64,000 nucleotides of DNA from Actinomycetota bacterium (GTDB lineage Bacteria; Actinomycetota; CADDZG01; JAHWKV01), in the NCBI GenBank assembly GCA_019347715.1, contig JAHWKU010000003.1, positions 120,871-184,870 on the forward strand, written 5' to 3'. Each line of letters begins with the position of its first letter. The stretch's first letter is position 1. The translations under genes were made by a program, and so were the position numbers. Below the pieces are notes generated by a model. The model saw only the letters and a list, made by a program, of their open reading frames with translations. It made no database searches and was not told where the DNA came from. Shown here in pieces: positions 1-7,376 of this stretch.

Positions 1-291
1 CGTCTCGACGGGAGTGGATATCCTGCCGGACTTCGGGGAGAGATCGTTCCGGAGTGGGCCAGGATCATGGCGATCGCCGACACCTTTGACGCAATGACTT
101 CGACTCGGGCCTACCGATCTGCAAGGACGCCGGCCGAGGCGATCGCAGAATTAAAGAGATGCGCGGGCGTATCTCTCGACGCTAAGTTCGTCGAGATGTT
201 CTTAGATGCCCTGCGAGATGAAGATGCCCGCAAACAATTCGAGGCGCGAACCCGCTATGAGCCAAAGCCGATTTCCAGCCCTGCCGTCTAG
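1..291 (+). CDS. HD-GYP domain protein, C-terminal end (partial)
   Basis: Only the last 96 codons are in the window; the gene enters from the left in frame 1. The first visible residues carry the DGSGYP signature followed by the AIADTFDAMTS segment, which together are the hallmark of HD-GYP cyclic-di-GMP phosphodiesterases (known family function: hydrolysis of c-di-GMP). The catalytic HD pair and any sensory domain lie upstream and cannot be seen. The end overlaps the next gene by 35 bases, so the two are probably co-transcribed. Both are HD-superfamily proteins. Confidence 0.8.
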   Translation, partial: RLDGSGYPAGLRGEIVPEWARIMAIADTFDAMTSTRAYRSARTPAEAIAELKRCAGVSLDAKFVEMFLDALRDEDARKQFEARTRYEPKPISSPAV

Positions 292-1498
292 CATCCTGCT
301 GTGGTTGCCCGGCGCCGCCTGGGTCGCTTACGGGATCGCGAACGGATACAGGCCATCGAACCTAGTCCTGTTCGCAATGGCGACGGTGGTCGTGTCGCTG
401 GGCGAGCTGCTGGAAGTCGATCTGCCGGGAGGACGATCGACGCCGGTGTCGAGTGCGGTGGTCTTCGCCCTCTTCGTGTTGATGCCGCCGATCGAAGTGA
501 CCGCAGTAGCGATCCTCGCATTTGCCGTCGGACTTATCGTCAGGACGCGCGACGGGGACAGGGTTGCACTGCTGCGCTCTACATCGAGACGACTGGCTGC
601 CATCCTTTTGTCTCTCGCTTTCTATGTATGGCTCTCCTCCGTGATGCCTCCCTTCGGCAACATCGACAAAGGCGACTTGCTGGCTAGGACTCTGGCGATG
701 GTGATCGCGGGAAGTCTGAAACTCCTGGCAGATACCGGAGCCTCGGCTCTCTTCATTTCTCATGCCCAGCGGATCCCTGCGTTTCCTATCTGGATGGGGC
801 AGCTATCCAACCGTCTCGCCATCCACGGGGCTTTCCTTTCTGTCGCCGCACTGATGGCCCTTGCCTATGAGGTGCTGGGCGCGTCGGCGTTTGTGTTGTT
901 TCTTCTTCCTCTTCTCGCCGCCAGGCGTGCGTTCCGGCGATATGCATCGATCCACACGACGTATGTACAGACGATCAGGGCGCTCTCGAAGGTTCCGGAG
1001 ATGGCAGGCTACGCTCCCGACGGCCATTCCGTCCGCGTTGCCGAGGCGGCCGTAGCGATTGCCAGGAATAGAGGTCTATCGGACAACCAGGTCCAGGACA
1101 TCGAGTTTGCGGCGCTTCTTCACGACGTCGGTAGACTTTCGTTCGAGGATCCCGAAGAGGCGCCGGAATCAGCCGTCGGGACGAGAACCGGCAGGCGACT
1201 GGCGCTATCGAGCGCTCGGATCGTGGGCAGGACTCGTTATCTCGAGAGAGTGGCTCAGATCGTTCAGTTCCAGGACGAACCTTTCGCCGAAGCGGAGAGA
1301 ACTACCGAAGATCTAATACCCAAGGAGACGCAAATCCTCAAGGTTGCCAACGATTTTGTTGAGCTCACCGAGGAAGGTGGGCCCGGTCTCTCGAGAGAGC
1401 TTGCGATGCATCAGCTCGAGCAATTGAGTGGGATCGACTACGACCCGGATATCCTCAACGCCCTCCGCAAGGCTCTCAAGCACCGCCCCTCCCTTTAG
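257..1498 (+). CDS. Membrane-anchored HD domain protein, GYP signature absent
   Basis: 413 residues from the ATG at 257, an inner start chosen because it begins just before the first hydrophobic segment. About six or seven membrane segments fill residues 8-220. A cytoplasmic HD domain follows, with a His near residue 257 (GHSVRVAE) and the HD pair at about 289-290 (LLHDVGRL). The region where GYP should follow reads VQFQDEP, so the c-di-GMP-specific signature is missing; the protein may act on another phosphoester or be a sensor. It overlaps the HD-GYP gene upstream and ends 23 bases inside the convergent DUF5317 gene. Confidence 0.7.
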   Translation: MSQSRFPALPSSILLWLPGAAWVAYGIANGYRPSNLVLFAMATVVVSLGELLEVDLPGGRSTPVSSAVVFALFVLMPPIEVTAVAILAFAVGLIVRTRDGDRVALLRSTSRRLAAILLSLAFYVWLSSVMPPFGNIDKGDLLARTLAMVIAGSLKLLADTGASALFISHAQRIPAFPIWMGQLSNRLAIHGAFLSVAALMALAYEVLGASAFVLFLLPLLAARRAFRRYASIHTTYVQTIRALSKVPEMAGYAPDGHSVRVAEAAVAIARNRGLSDNQVQDIEFAALLHDVGRLSFEDPEEAPESAVGTRTGRRLALSSARIVGRTRYLERVAQIVQFQDEPFAEAERTTEDLIPKETQILKVANDFVELTEEGGPGLSRELAMHQLEQLSGIDYDPDILNALRKALKHRPSL

Positions 1499-2042
1499 CC
1501 CGTCTGGGGGCGTAACGGACGGCCCTGTCTACCAGTAAGAAGATCCCAACGCCGAGCAATATGTCACCGATGCTGACCGCGGTCCGGATAAGTGGAATCG
1601 GGATGATGTCGCCGAGGAATCCCAGCTTCGTGTCTGGTTCCATCAGCTCATGCTTAAAAGCCGTCTCGAGGTAATCGGTTGCGTCGAATCCGGCAGCCTC
1701 GACCGCATCGAGCGAGACAGGCATTCCGCCGTTCAATCCAATCACGAGAATATTCAGCAGCATCCCGGCCCCCATGAGGTATGCGCCGGGAAGCCGCAGG
1801 TTGAAGATGACGAAGGTAACCAGCACTAGATAGGACACCCCCAGGATCGCAAGTCCGGTGGTGCTGTCGGCGAGACTGGGAACAAGAAATTCGGCGGCAA
1901 GCTGGCCGCCGGCCTGGATGGCAAGACCGACGAACACGAGCCAGGAATATCGGAAATCGACCTTACCGATGTTCTCGAGCTTCCCGCCTCTCGCCAGGCC
2001 CGAGACGAGGCCGGCAAGGAGAAGGATGACGGCGATGCTCAC
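1476..2042 (-). CDS. DUF5317 family membrane protein
   Basis: 188 residues, very hydrophobic, with about five membrane segments (starting MSIAVILLLAGLVSGLARGG) and a short charged C-terminus (RRAKGRGG). The opening GLxxGLARGGKLENIG segment and the overall length fit the DUF5317 family, known mainly from Actinomycetota and without assigned function. Its start lies only 21 bases from the start of the divergent crotonase gene, so each promoter must reach into the other gene. Confidence 0.7.
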   Translation of the reverse strand: MSIAVILLLAGLVSGLARGGKLENIGKVDFRYSWLVFVGLAIQAGGQLAAEFLVPSLADSTTGLAILGVSYLVLVTFVIFNLRLPGAYLMGAGMLLNILVIGLNGGMPVSLDAVEAAGFDATDYLETAFKHELMEPDTKLGFLGDIIPIPLIRTAVSIGDILLGVGIFLLVDRAVRYAPRRAKGRGGA

Positions 2043-2043
2043 G

Positions 2044-2067
2044 ATGCGACAGGATATCGGGCGATGA
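2044..2067 (+). other. Upstream mini-ORF overlapping the crotonase start
   Basis: ATG plus six codons and TGA encode MRQDIGR. The stop overlaps the ATG of the next gene by 4 bases (ATGA). No strong ribosome binding site precedes the main start, so translation of the mini-ORF could feed it by termination-reinitiation. Similar frames precede nurA, rsbW and wecA in this window. No product evidence; chance is possible. Confidence 0.35.
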
Positions 2068-2849
2068 CGTACGAATACCTGCTCTCAGAGAAGAAGGGAC
2101 CTGCGATGGTCCTGACGATAAATCGTGAAGAGGCGCGCAATGCCATCAATCCTGCGGTTACGGCTGAGCTGATCGATGGCGTGCGGGTGGCGAAGGAAGA
2201 TGAGGAAGTTCGCTGCATCGTCATCACGGGCGCCGGTGACAGAGCCTTTTGTGCGGGGGGAGACCTCGGCGGTGGGCAGGGGATGGAGGGAGGCGCGCTT
2301 GGCCAGCACTTCCAGCGCGCCTTGTTCTCGGAGCTGTTCTTAGATCTGCGATCCTGCGGCAAGCCCGTTATTGCGCGAGTGAACGGACATGCCCTCGGCG
2401 GAGGGTTCGGCCTGGCTCTGGCCTGTGACCTGATCGTCGCATCCGACGCTGCGGAATTTGGGACTCCTGAGATCAACATCGGGCTGTGGCCTTACGTGAT
2501 CACGGCAGTGATCCAAAGGAACGTCCCAAACAAAGTGGCTCTCGAGATCATGATGCTCGGCAAACGCATGCTTGCCGGGGAAGCAGAGCGCTGGGGGTTT
2601 GTGAATCGCGTGGTCCCCGCCGAGAATCTGGATACTGAGACAGATGCGGTCGTGAATGAGCTGGCTTCGAAAAGCCCGGTGATTATGCGTCTTGGAAAAG
2701 ACTCTTTCTATGCTGCTTCCGACATGGACATCTCCAGCGCCCTCAAGTACCTAGAGAATCAGCTGAGTGTCGGGTTACAAGCCGAGGATGTTGCAGAAGG
2801 CATCGCCGCCTTCTTTCAAAAGCGCAAGCCCGAGTGGAAGGGCCGCTGA
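2064..2849 (+). CDS. Enoyl-CoA hydratase/isomerase (crotonase) family protein
   Basis: 261 residues, the usual crotonase length. The two oxyanion-hole segments are visible: AFCAGGDL near residue 60 and HALGGGFGLA near 112. The position of the first catalytic glutamate of classical enoyl-CoA hydratases (GGGxE) is Gly here (GGGFGL). The second is kept in TPEINIG near 139. The enzyme may therefore be an isomerase, hydrolase or one-glutamate variant rather than a standard hydratase. It precedes an acyl-CoA carboxyltransferase on the same strand, which supports a role in acyl-CoA metabolism. Confidence 0.85.
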   Translation: MTYEYLLSEKKGPAMVLTINREEARNAINPAVTAELIDGVRVAKEDEEVRCIVITGAGDRAFCAGGDLGGGQGMEGGALGQHFQRALFSELFLDLRSCGKPVIARVNGHALGGGFGLALACDLIVASDAAEFGTPEINIGLWPYVITAVIQRNVPNKVALEIMMLGKRMLAGEAERWGFVNRVVPAENLDTETDAVVNELASKSPVIMRLGKDSFYAASDMDISSALKYLENQLSVGLQAEDVAEGIAAFFQKRKPEWKGR

Positions 2850-2961
2850 CCGCTTCGTTTGTCCCCTTTTAGTGGACGGCGCAACCCGGTAGCCTTCTCC
2901 AGACGGCGCAGGACAGACTTCGGGGAGCCCTCCCCGGCGAAGCGCCAAAGGAGGTCCTCAT

Positions 2962-4608
2962 ATGGCCGATGAGGCAAAGGCCGGCAGGCAAGCCACGCCC
3001 GCCGCCGGCGAAGATGGTCCGAAGTTCATGCCGACCCTTACATACGAGGGGCCGAGCATGAAAGAAAAGGTCGAGGAGCTCCGAGAGAAGCGAGCGCAGT
3101 TCGAGGCCATGGGAGGCCCCGAGCGAATAGAGCGTCAGCGGTCTCAGAACAAGCTGACCGTTCGAGAGCGCCTCGGTCTTCTATTCGATGATGGGACCTT
3201 CATGGAGTACGGCTTGCTCGCGCATCATCAATCGCAATCCCCCCAGATGCAGGGGAGGTTCACTCCGGCGGATGGGTGTATCACCGGCATTGGTGAAATC
3301 GGGGGGCGAAGAGCTGCAGTGATCGCGTACGACTTCACGGTGATGGCCGGATCAATTGGAATGGTCGGAGAGATCAAAGCCACGCGTATGAGAGAGCTTG
3401 CCCTCAAAGAGCGCATACCGATCGTTTGGCTGATCGATTCCGCAGGGGCACGCATTCAGGAAGCAGCAGGATCAACTTTCGCGCGCTCGGGCGATCTCTT
3501 CCGCGAGCAGGTGGTCATGAGCGGAGTGATCCCTCAGGTGGCGGCGATGATGGGCCCCGGTGCGGCCGGCACCGCGTACATTCCGGGTCTTGCCGATTTC
3601 GTTCCGATGGTGAAGGGAAACTCCAACATGGCTCTCGCCGGACCTCACCTGGTGAAAGCTGCAGTCGGCGAGGACGTCAGCGCGGAGGAAATGGGGGGAT
3701 CGGAAGTCCATTGCAAGGTCTCGGGAGTGGGAGACCTGGAGGTCGCAGATGACCAGGAGTGCATCACTGCGGTTCGCAAGTACCTCTCTTTCTTTCCTTC
3801 CTCCAATCTGGATAGACCGCCGGTCGCACAGACAAGCGACCCGCTCGACCGGCGCTGCGAGGATCTGATCGATCTCGTTCCCGCGAATCCCCGCAAGGCC
3901 TACGACATGAGGAAACTTGTCGCCTCGATCGTCGACGACCATGACTTCTTCCCCATGAAACCGGACTGGGCGAAAAACCTCGTTACCGGATTCGCCCGGT
4001 TCGGTGGCAGACCGTGCGGGATCATTGCCAATCAGCCCATGTTCCTTGGGGGCGCCCTGGATGTGAACTCGGCAGACAAAGCAGCGCGTTTTGTATGGCT
4101 GTGCGATGCGTTCAACATCCCTCTGGTGTTTCTCATGGATTGCCCTGGATTTCTCGTCGGCAGTCAAGTGGAGAAGCAGGGAATCATCAGGCACGGGGCC
4201 AAGATGCTCTTTGCAGTTTCGGAGGCGACCGTGCCGAAGATCACGGTAGTGATTCGAAAGGGTTATGGGGCGGGCTACTACGTGATGAACGGGCGTGCTT
4301 ACGAGCCGGATCTCCTGGTTGGCTGGCCCACGGCTGAGATCAGTGTCATGGGCCCTGAAGGGGCGGTCAACATCATCTTCCGCAAGCAGATCGAAGCAGC
4401 CCCGCCCGAGCAGCAAGACGAGATGCGTAACCAGATGATCGGCATGGTGCGCGATCAGATCAGTCCATACATCGCGGCCGGATGGTCGTTCGTTGACGAT
4501 CTGATCGATCCAGCTGAAACACGCCAGGTGATCGGCAAGGCTCTCGCCGTGACTGAGAGCAAGAGAGTCGAGAGGCCCTGGCGCAAGCACGGCGTTCTGC
4601 CGGTCTGA
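2962..4608 (+). CDS. Acyl-CoA carboxylase carboxyltransferase (beta) subunit
   Basis: 548 residues, the standard length of biotin-dependent acyl-CoA carboxylase beta subunits (propionyl-CoA type, also MmdA of methylmalonyl-CoA decarboxylase). Seen: the N-terminal acyl-CoA half with LTVRERLGLLFDDGTF near residue 57 and IDSAGARIQEA near 158, and the carboxybiotin half with CGIIANQPMFLGGALD near 351 and FLMDCPGFLVGSQVE near 391. A strong ribosome binding site (AAAGGAGG) stands just before the ATG. The free biotin carrier at 6347 is its likely partner. No biotin carboxylase subunit is visible in the window, so the holoenzyme must draw on a distant gene, or the complex may be a decarboxylase. Confidence 0.9.
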   Translation: MADEAKAGRQATPAAGEDGPKFMPTLTYEGPSMKEKVEELREKRAQFEAMGGPERIERQRSQNKLTVRERLGLLFDDGTFMEYGLLAHHQSQSPQMQGRFTPADGCITGIGEIGGRRAAVIAYDFTVMAGSIGMVGEIKATRMRELALKERIPIVWLIDSAGARIQEAAGSTFARSGDLFREQVVMSGVIPQVAAMMGPGAAGTAYIPGLADFVPMVKGNSNMALAGPHLVKAAVGEDVSAEEMGGSEVHCKVSGVGDLEVADDQECITAVRKYLSFFPSSNLDRPPVAQTSDPLDRRCEDLIDLVPANPRKAYDMRKLVASIVDDHDFFPMKPDWAKNLVTGFARFGGRPCGIIANQPMFLGGALDVNSADKAARFVWLCDAFNIPLVFLMDCPGFLVGSQVEKQGIIRHGAKMLFAVSEATVPKITVVIRKGYGAGYYVMNGRAYEPDLLVGWPTAEISVMGPEGAVNIIFRKQIEAAPPEQQDEMRNQMIGMVRDQISPYIAAGWSFVDDLIDPAETRQVIGKALAVTESKRVERPWRKHGVLPV

Positions 4609-4620
4609 TTGGAGGGAGTG

Positions 4621-4950
4621 TTGAGCGATCCGTCTGACTTCTTTACTCATGACATCCGGGTTGGTTCGATCACCAGGGCAGAACCATTTCCGCAAGCGCG
4701 TCAGCCTGCATACAAGCTATGGGTAGATCTCGGTGACGAAATCGGCGTGAAGACATCGAGCGCCAGATTGACCGACCTTTACGGAGTCGCAGACCTTGTC
4801 GGCCGGCAAGTCGTATGTGTCGTCAGCTTTCCTGCGAGGAAGATTGGTCCATTCATGTCCGAGGTCCTCGTCCTCGGAGTGGATACGGAACGAGGCGTCG
4901 TCTTATTGCAGCCGGACGACAAGGTTGAAGATGGTCAAAAGATTTTCTAA
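4621..4950 (+). CDS. CsaA-like tRNA-binding domain protein
   Basis: About 109 residues forming a single EMAP/CsaA-type OB fold. Seen: DIRVGSITRAEPFPQARQPAYKLWVDLG near the start and a C-terminal VLGVDTERGVVLLQPD. CsaA proteins bind tRNA and have been described as chaperone-like. The TTG at 4621 is preferred because GGAGGG at 4611 sits directly before it; an earlier in-frame TTG at 4609 would place that site inside the gene. It follows the carboxyltransferase with 12 bases between them, an unusual neighbour for an acyl-CoA operon. Confidence 0.8.
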   Translation: MSDPSDFFTHDIRVGSITRAEPFPQARQPAYKLWVDLGDEIGVKTSSARLTDLYGVADLVGRQVVCVVSFPARKIGPFMSEVLVLGVDTERGVVLLQPDDKVEDGQKIF

Positions 4951-5024
4951 CCACGGCTGGAAATTTCTCGCAGTCGTGCCTGCCTGGTAGGCTTCCGGCA
5001 CCGCACCGGCGAGGAGGAAAAGAC

Positions 5025-5447
5025 ATGAGTGAAACCCAGGATCCAGCGCAGCTTGCAGAGGCGATCAAGGGTATGTCCGATGACGACCTAAAGGCGAACT
5101 TGAAGGAGCAGGGGTACGACACCGTTCTCCAGCAGATCTTTTCTGGGATGGAAGAAGCGTTCTCTCCTGAGAAGGCCGGCAATACCAGCGCAGTGATCCA
5201 ATACGATATCGAGACCGACGACGGCACCAAGAGCTGGACGGTCAACATCGCAGATGGCACCTGCAAGACGTCCTCTGGGGCTGCGGATAGCCCGCGAGTC
5301 ACGCTCCAGATGAACATCATCGACTTCGTGCGCCTCATCTTTCGCCAAGCTGATGGCATGCAGCTCTTCATGAGCGGCAAACTGAAGCTTAAGGGCGACA
5401 TGATGTTCGCCCAGCAGATGCAGGGCTATTTCGAACAGCGGTTCTGA
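5025..5447 (+). CDS. SCP2 sterol-binding domain protein
   Basis: 140 residues matching a free-standing SCP-2 fold: an amphipathic N-terminal half, then the beta-sheet segment VIQYDIETDDGTKSWTVNI, SPRVTLQMNIIDFVRLIF, and the characteristic LFMSGKLKLKGDMMFAQQM near the end. SCP2 proteins bind fatty acyl-CoAs and other lipids in a hydrophobic tunnel, which fits the surrounding acyl-CoA genes. GAGGAGG precedes the ATG. The next gene begins on the base after its stop codon. Confidence 0.85.
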   Translation: MSETQDPAQLAEAIKGMSDDDLKANLKEQGYDTVLQQIFSGMEEAFSPEKAGNTSAVIQYDIETDDGTKSWTVNIADGTCKTSSGAADSPRVTLQMNIIDFVRLIFRQADGMQLFMSGKLKLKGDMMFAQQMQGYFEQRF

Positions 5448-6341
5448 TTGGAAAGATGCATCATCACCGCCGCTCTTTCCGGAGTGGCGGCGAACCGCCA
5501 GCAGTGCCCGGCCATCCCGTATACGCCTGAGGAATACGCGGCCGAGGCCAAACGAGCATACGAAGCGGGGGCCACAGTAGTCCATCTTCATGCCCGGTAT
5601 CCCGATGGGGCGCCGTCTTATCGGGTGGACGAGTATCGGTCGATCACTCAAGCCATCCTTGCTGAAACTCCCGCGTTGATAATCAACTACTCCACCGGCG
5701 CGGTTCACATTCCTAAAGAGGAGCGAATCGCCCACATCGTCGAGCTTAAGCCTGAGCTGGGAGCGCTCAACATGGGCTCAATGACGTACGCGAAATACTC
5801 CGAAAAGCGCAAAGAGATGATCTTCGACTTCTGCTTTGAGAATCGCTTCGAGACGATCACCTACTTTCTCGAGCACATGAAGAAAGCCGGCGTTAAGCCC
5901 GAGTGTGAGTGTTTCGACACGGGTCATGTGTACAACTCGGTGCCCCTCATCGACATGGGTCTCCTCGAGCCCCCGGTGCAGTTTTCTCTGATCCTAGGGG
6001 TGCTCGGAGGGGCCCCCGCCAACCCGCGCACGCTGGACCATATGGCTTCACTGGTCCCAGCACCCGCTACCTGGGAGGTAATCGGAATATCGCGCGATCA
6101 GTGGATGCTGGTTTCGGCCGCAACGGCGCTGGGAGGAAACATCCGTGTGGGCCTTGAGGACAATTTCTATCTCCCTAACGGAGAGATGGCGTCGTCGAAT
6201 GGAGACCTGGTGGAGGCAGCAGCCAAAGCCGTTCAATTGTCTGGTCGAGAGGTGGCGGGGGCAGATGAGGCCAGAGTCTTGCTTGGACTTCCCGAAACGC
6301 CCGATCGCACTGGCGTCCTGAGTGAGAGTGAGAGCGGCTGA
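5448..6341 (+). CDS. Beta-keto acid cleavage enzyme (BKACE, DUF849)
   Basis: 297 residues starting with TTG immediately after the SCP2 stop codon. The start MERCIITAALSG matches the usual beginning of BKACE proteins, so TTG is preferred. The zinc-ligand pair VVHLHAR is near residue 48. CFDTGHVYNSVPLIDMG and LGVLGGAPANPRTLDHM continue the TIM-barrel pattern, and the late ALGGNIRVGLEDNFYLPNGEMASSN segment holds the usual C-terminal metal-side glutamate. The family cleaves beta-keto acids with acetyl-CoA, releasing acetoacetate and a new acyl-CoA. The substrate here is unknown. Confidence 0.88.
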   Translation: MERCIITAALSGVAANRQQCPAIPYTPEEYAAEAKRAYEAGATVVHLHARYPDGAPSYRVDEYRSITQAILAETPALIINYSTGAVHIPKEERIAHIVELKPELGALNMGSMTYAKYSEKRKEMIFDFCFENRFETITYFLEHMKKAGVKPECECFDTGHVYNSVPLIDMGLLEPPVQFSLILGVLGGAPANPRTLDHMASLVPAPATWEVIGISRDQWMLVSAATALGGNIRVGLEDNFYLPNGEMASSNGDLVEAAAKAVQLSGREVAGADEARVLLGLPETPDRTGVLSESESG

Positions 6342-6346
6342 CTTCG

Positions 6347-6559
6347 ATGGTTGAGATCGTTAGCGAGATGGTTGCCAACGTGTGGAAGGTTCTTGTCTCT
6401 GTTGGCGATCAAGTAACCGAGGGCGACACGCTGGTGATCCTCGAGTCCATGAAGATGGAAATTCCCGTTGAGGTTACCGTTTCGGGAAAAGTGGAGGAAG
6501 TTCGTGTCGTCGAAGGAGGGGTGGTTCAGGAGGGGGACGTTATCGCCGTCATCTCCTGA
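6347..6559 (+). CDS. Small biotin/lipoyl carrier protein (biotin carboxyl carrier)
   Basis: 70 residues making up one biotinyl domain. The ESMKMEIP motif puts the biotinylated lysine at residue 36, with the paired glycines VSVGDQVTEGD before it and GVVQEGDVIAVIS after it. The size and position match the 71-residue biotinylated protein TB7.3 (Rv3221c) that lies beside pdtaS in Mycobacterium tuberculosis; a pdtaS-type gene follows here as well. It starts 5 bases after BKACE and overlaps the tail of the convergent CAP gene by 11 bases. It probably serves the carboxyltransferase at 2962. Confidence 0.85.
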   Translation: MVEIVSEMVANVWKVLVSVGDQVTEGDTLVILESMKMEIPVEVTVSGKVEEVRVVEGGVVQEGDVIAVIS

Positions 6560-7280
6560 TCGGCCATGAGAACAATAGGCCATGAGTGAATGCGATCCCG
6601 ATCAGCAGCATTGCAGTGGCCAGTACGAGCCCCGTGGCCGGCCGGTTCACAATCCCCCCGTCCCACATGGGGACTGTGATAAAGAAGTGGCGGAGAATGC
6701 TCGCTGTTGAATTGGCAGAAATCAGTTGCTCATTCGGTTGGACCACAACTGCAGGCGCGGCGGGAACGCTGGGATTGGTTGGCGCTTTCCTCGAACTCGC
6801 TGACTTTACAGTCGAGGGTGCAACGGGACTGGAGCTGCGACGAATGAAGAGTTCAGTGACCCAAATCTCTTCACCTACCTGGTAGACCCCGACCGCATAT
6901 CCTAGGTAATCAGAGCTTAGGACCTGAGAGCGGTGACTGGGCGAGCTCATGAACGCCTCGTGGATGGCATCGACGCTCGGGCCGCGGCCTACGTTTTCAC
7001 CGAGGGCTTCCCAGTCGGCGATCTGTTCGGGAAGGCTGGTGTTGTGGTGCAGCCGTCCTTCATCCGCCATCTTCTTCGAGTGGGATCTGGCGATGTCGAG
7101 AAGTCCTGAGTCGTAAGCGAGAGCGGCGAGGCCGCGTCGGGAGCGTTCCTCATTTATCTTTTGGGCGAAGCCATCCTCGGAGGGGGATGCGTTAGCCACA
7201 GATGCGGCCGCAAACTGGAGCAGAAGCGCTATGAGAGCGAATCCGATCAACCAGCCCGACGCTTGCCTAGCTCTTTTCAT
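6549..7280 (-). CDS. Secreted/membrane CAP-domain protein
   Basis: 243 residues. A signal peptide or anchor occupies residues 1-32 (basic MKRARQ, then a hydrophobic run ending VANAS). A CAP (SCP/PR-1) domain follows at about 35-150, with KINEERSRRGL, ALGENVGRG, the HRSQVLSSDYLGYAVGV signature and a terminal WVTELF strand. A linker then leads to a second hydrophobic segment near the C-terminus (GLVLATAMLLIGIAFTHGLLF). CAP proteins of bacteria are extracytoplasmic with mostly unknown activities. Divergent from the sensor kinase across 94 bases, with a hairpin in its leader. Confidence 0.82.
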   Translation of the reverse strand: MKRARQASGWLIGFALIALLLQFAAASVANASPSEDGFAQKINEERSRRGLAALAYDSGLLDIARSHSKKMADEGRLHHNTSLPEQIADWEALGENVGRGPSVDAIHEAFMSSPSHRSQVLSSDYLGYAVGVYQVGEEIWVTELFIRRSSSPVAPSTVKSASSRKAPTNPSVPAAPAVVVQPNEQLISANSTASILRHFFITVPMWDGGIVNRPATGLVLATAMLLIGIAFTHGLLFSWPIRR

Positions 7281-7293
7281 CTCCGCCCTAACT

Positions 7294-7316
7294 AACGCTC
7301 CGCCTAAGGATGCGTT
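7294..7316 (-). repeat. Imperfect inverted repeat in the CAP/kinase divergent region
   Basis: AACGC-TCC, a six-base loop GCCTAA, then GGA-T-GCGTT: an eight-pair stem with one bulged T. It begins 14 bases upstream of the CAP start codon, so in that transcript it would be a leader hairpin. It could equally be a protein-binding dyad. No known operator is recognised. Confidence 0.35.
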
Positions 7317-7362
7317 ACTAACCCCATTATGTAGAAAAGGGACATAGACGTAAATAGCGGAA

Positions 7363-7376
7363 AAGGACTAGTCCTT
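7363..7376. promoter_or_regulatory. Perfect palindrome covering the ribosome binding site of the sensor kinase
   Basis: AAGGACTAGTCCTT is a perfect 14-base palindrome. In the plus-strand RNA its left arm AAGGA is the only Shine-Dalgarno-like sequence before the TTG start at 7375, and the right arm TCCTT runs into that codon. Folding into a five-pair stem with loop CTAG would hide the start. It may therefore work as an RNA switch or as a DNA dyad. Confidence 0.45.

Noticed and set aside
3472..4695. 407-codon minus-strand reading frame opposite the carboxyltransferase gene
   Set aside because: It is antisense to a clearly coding gene, has no recognisable domain and mirrors codon bias of the plus strand.
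7294..7316. Hexaloop hairpin as an ANTAR target near the PdtaS-type gene
   Set aside because: The loop is GCCTAA, without the A1/G4 pattern of ANTAR sites, and there is no second hairpin beside it.
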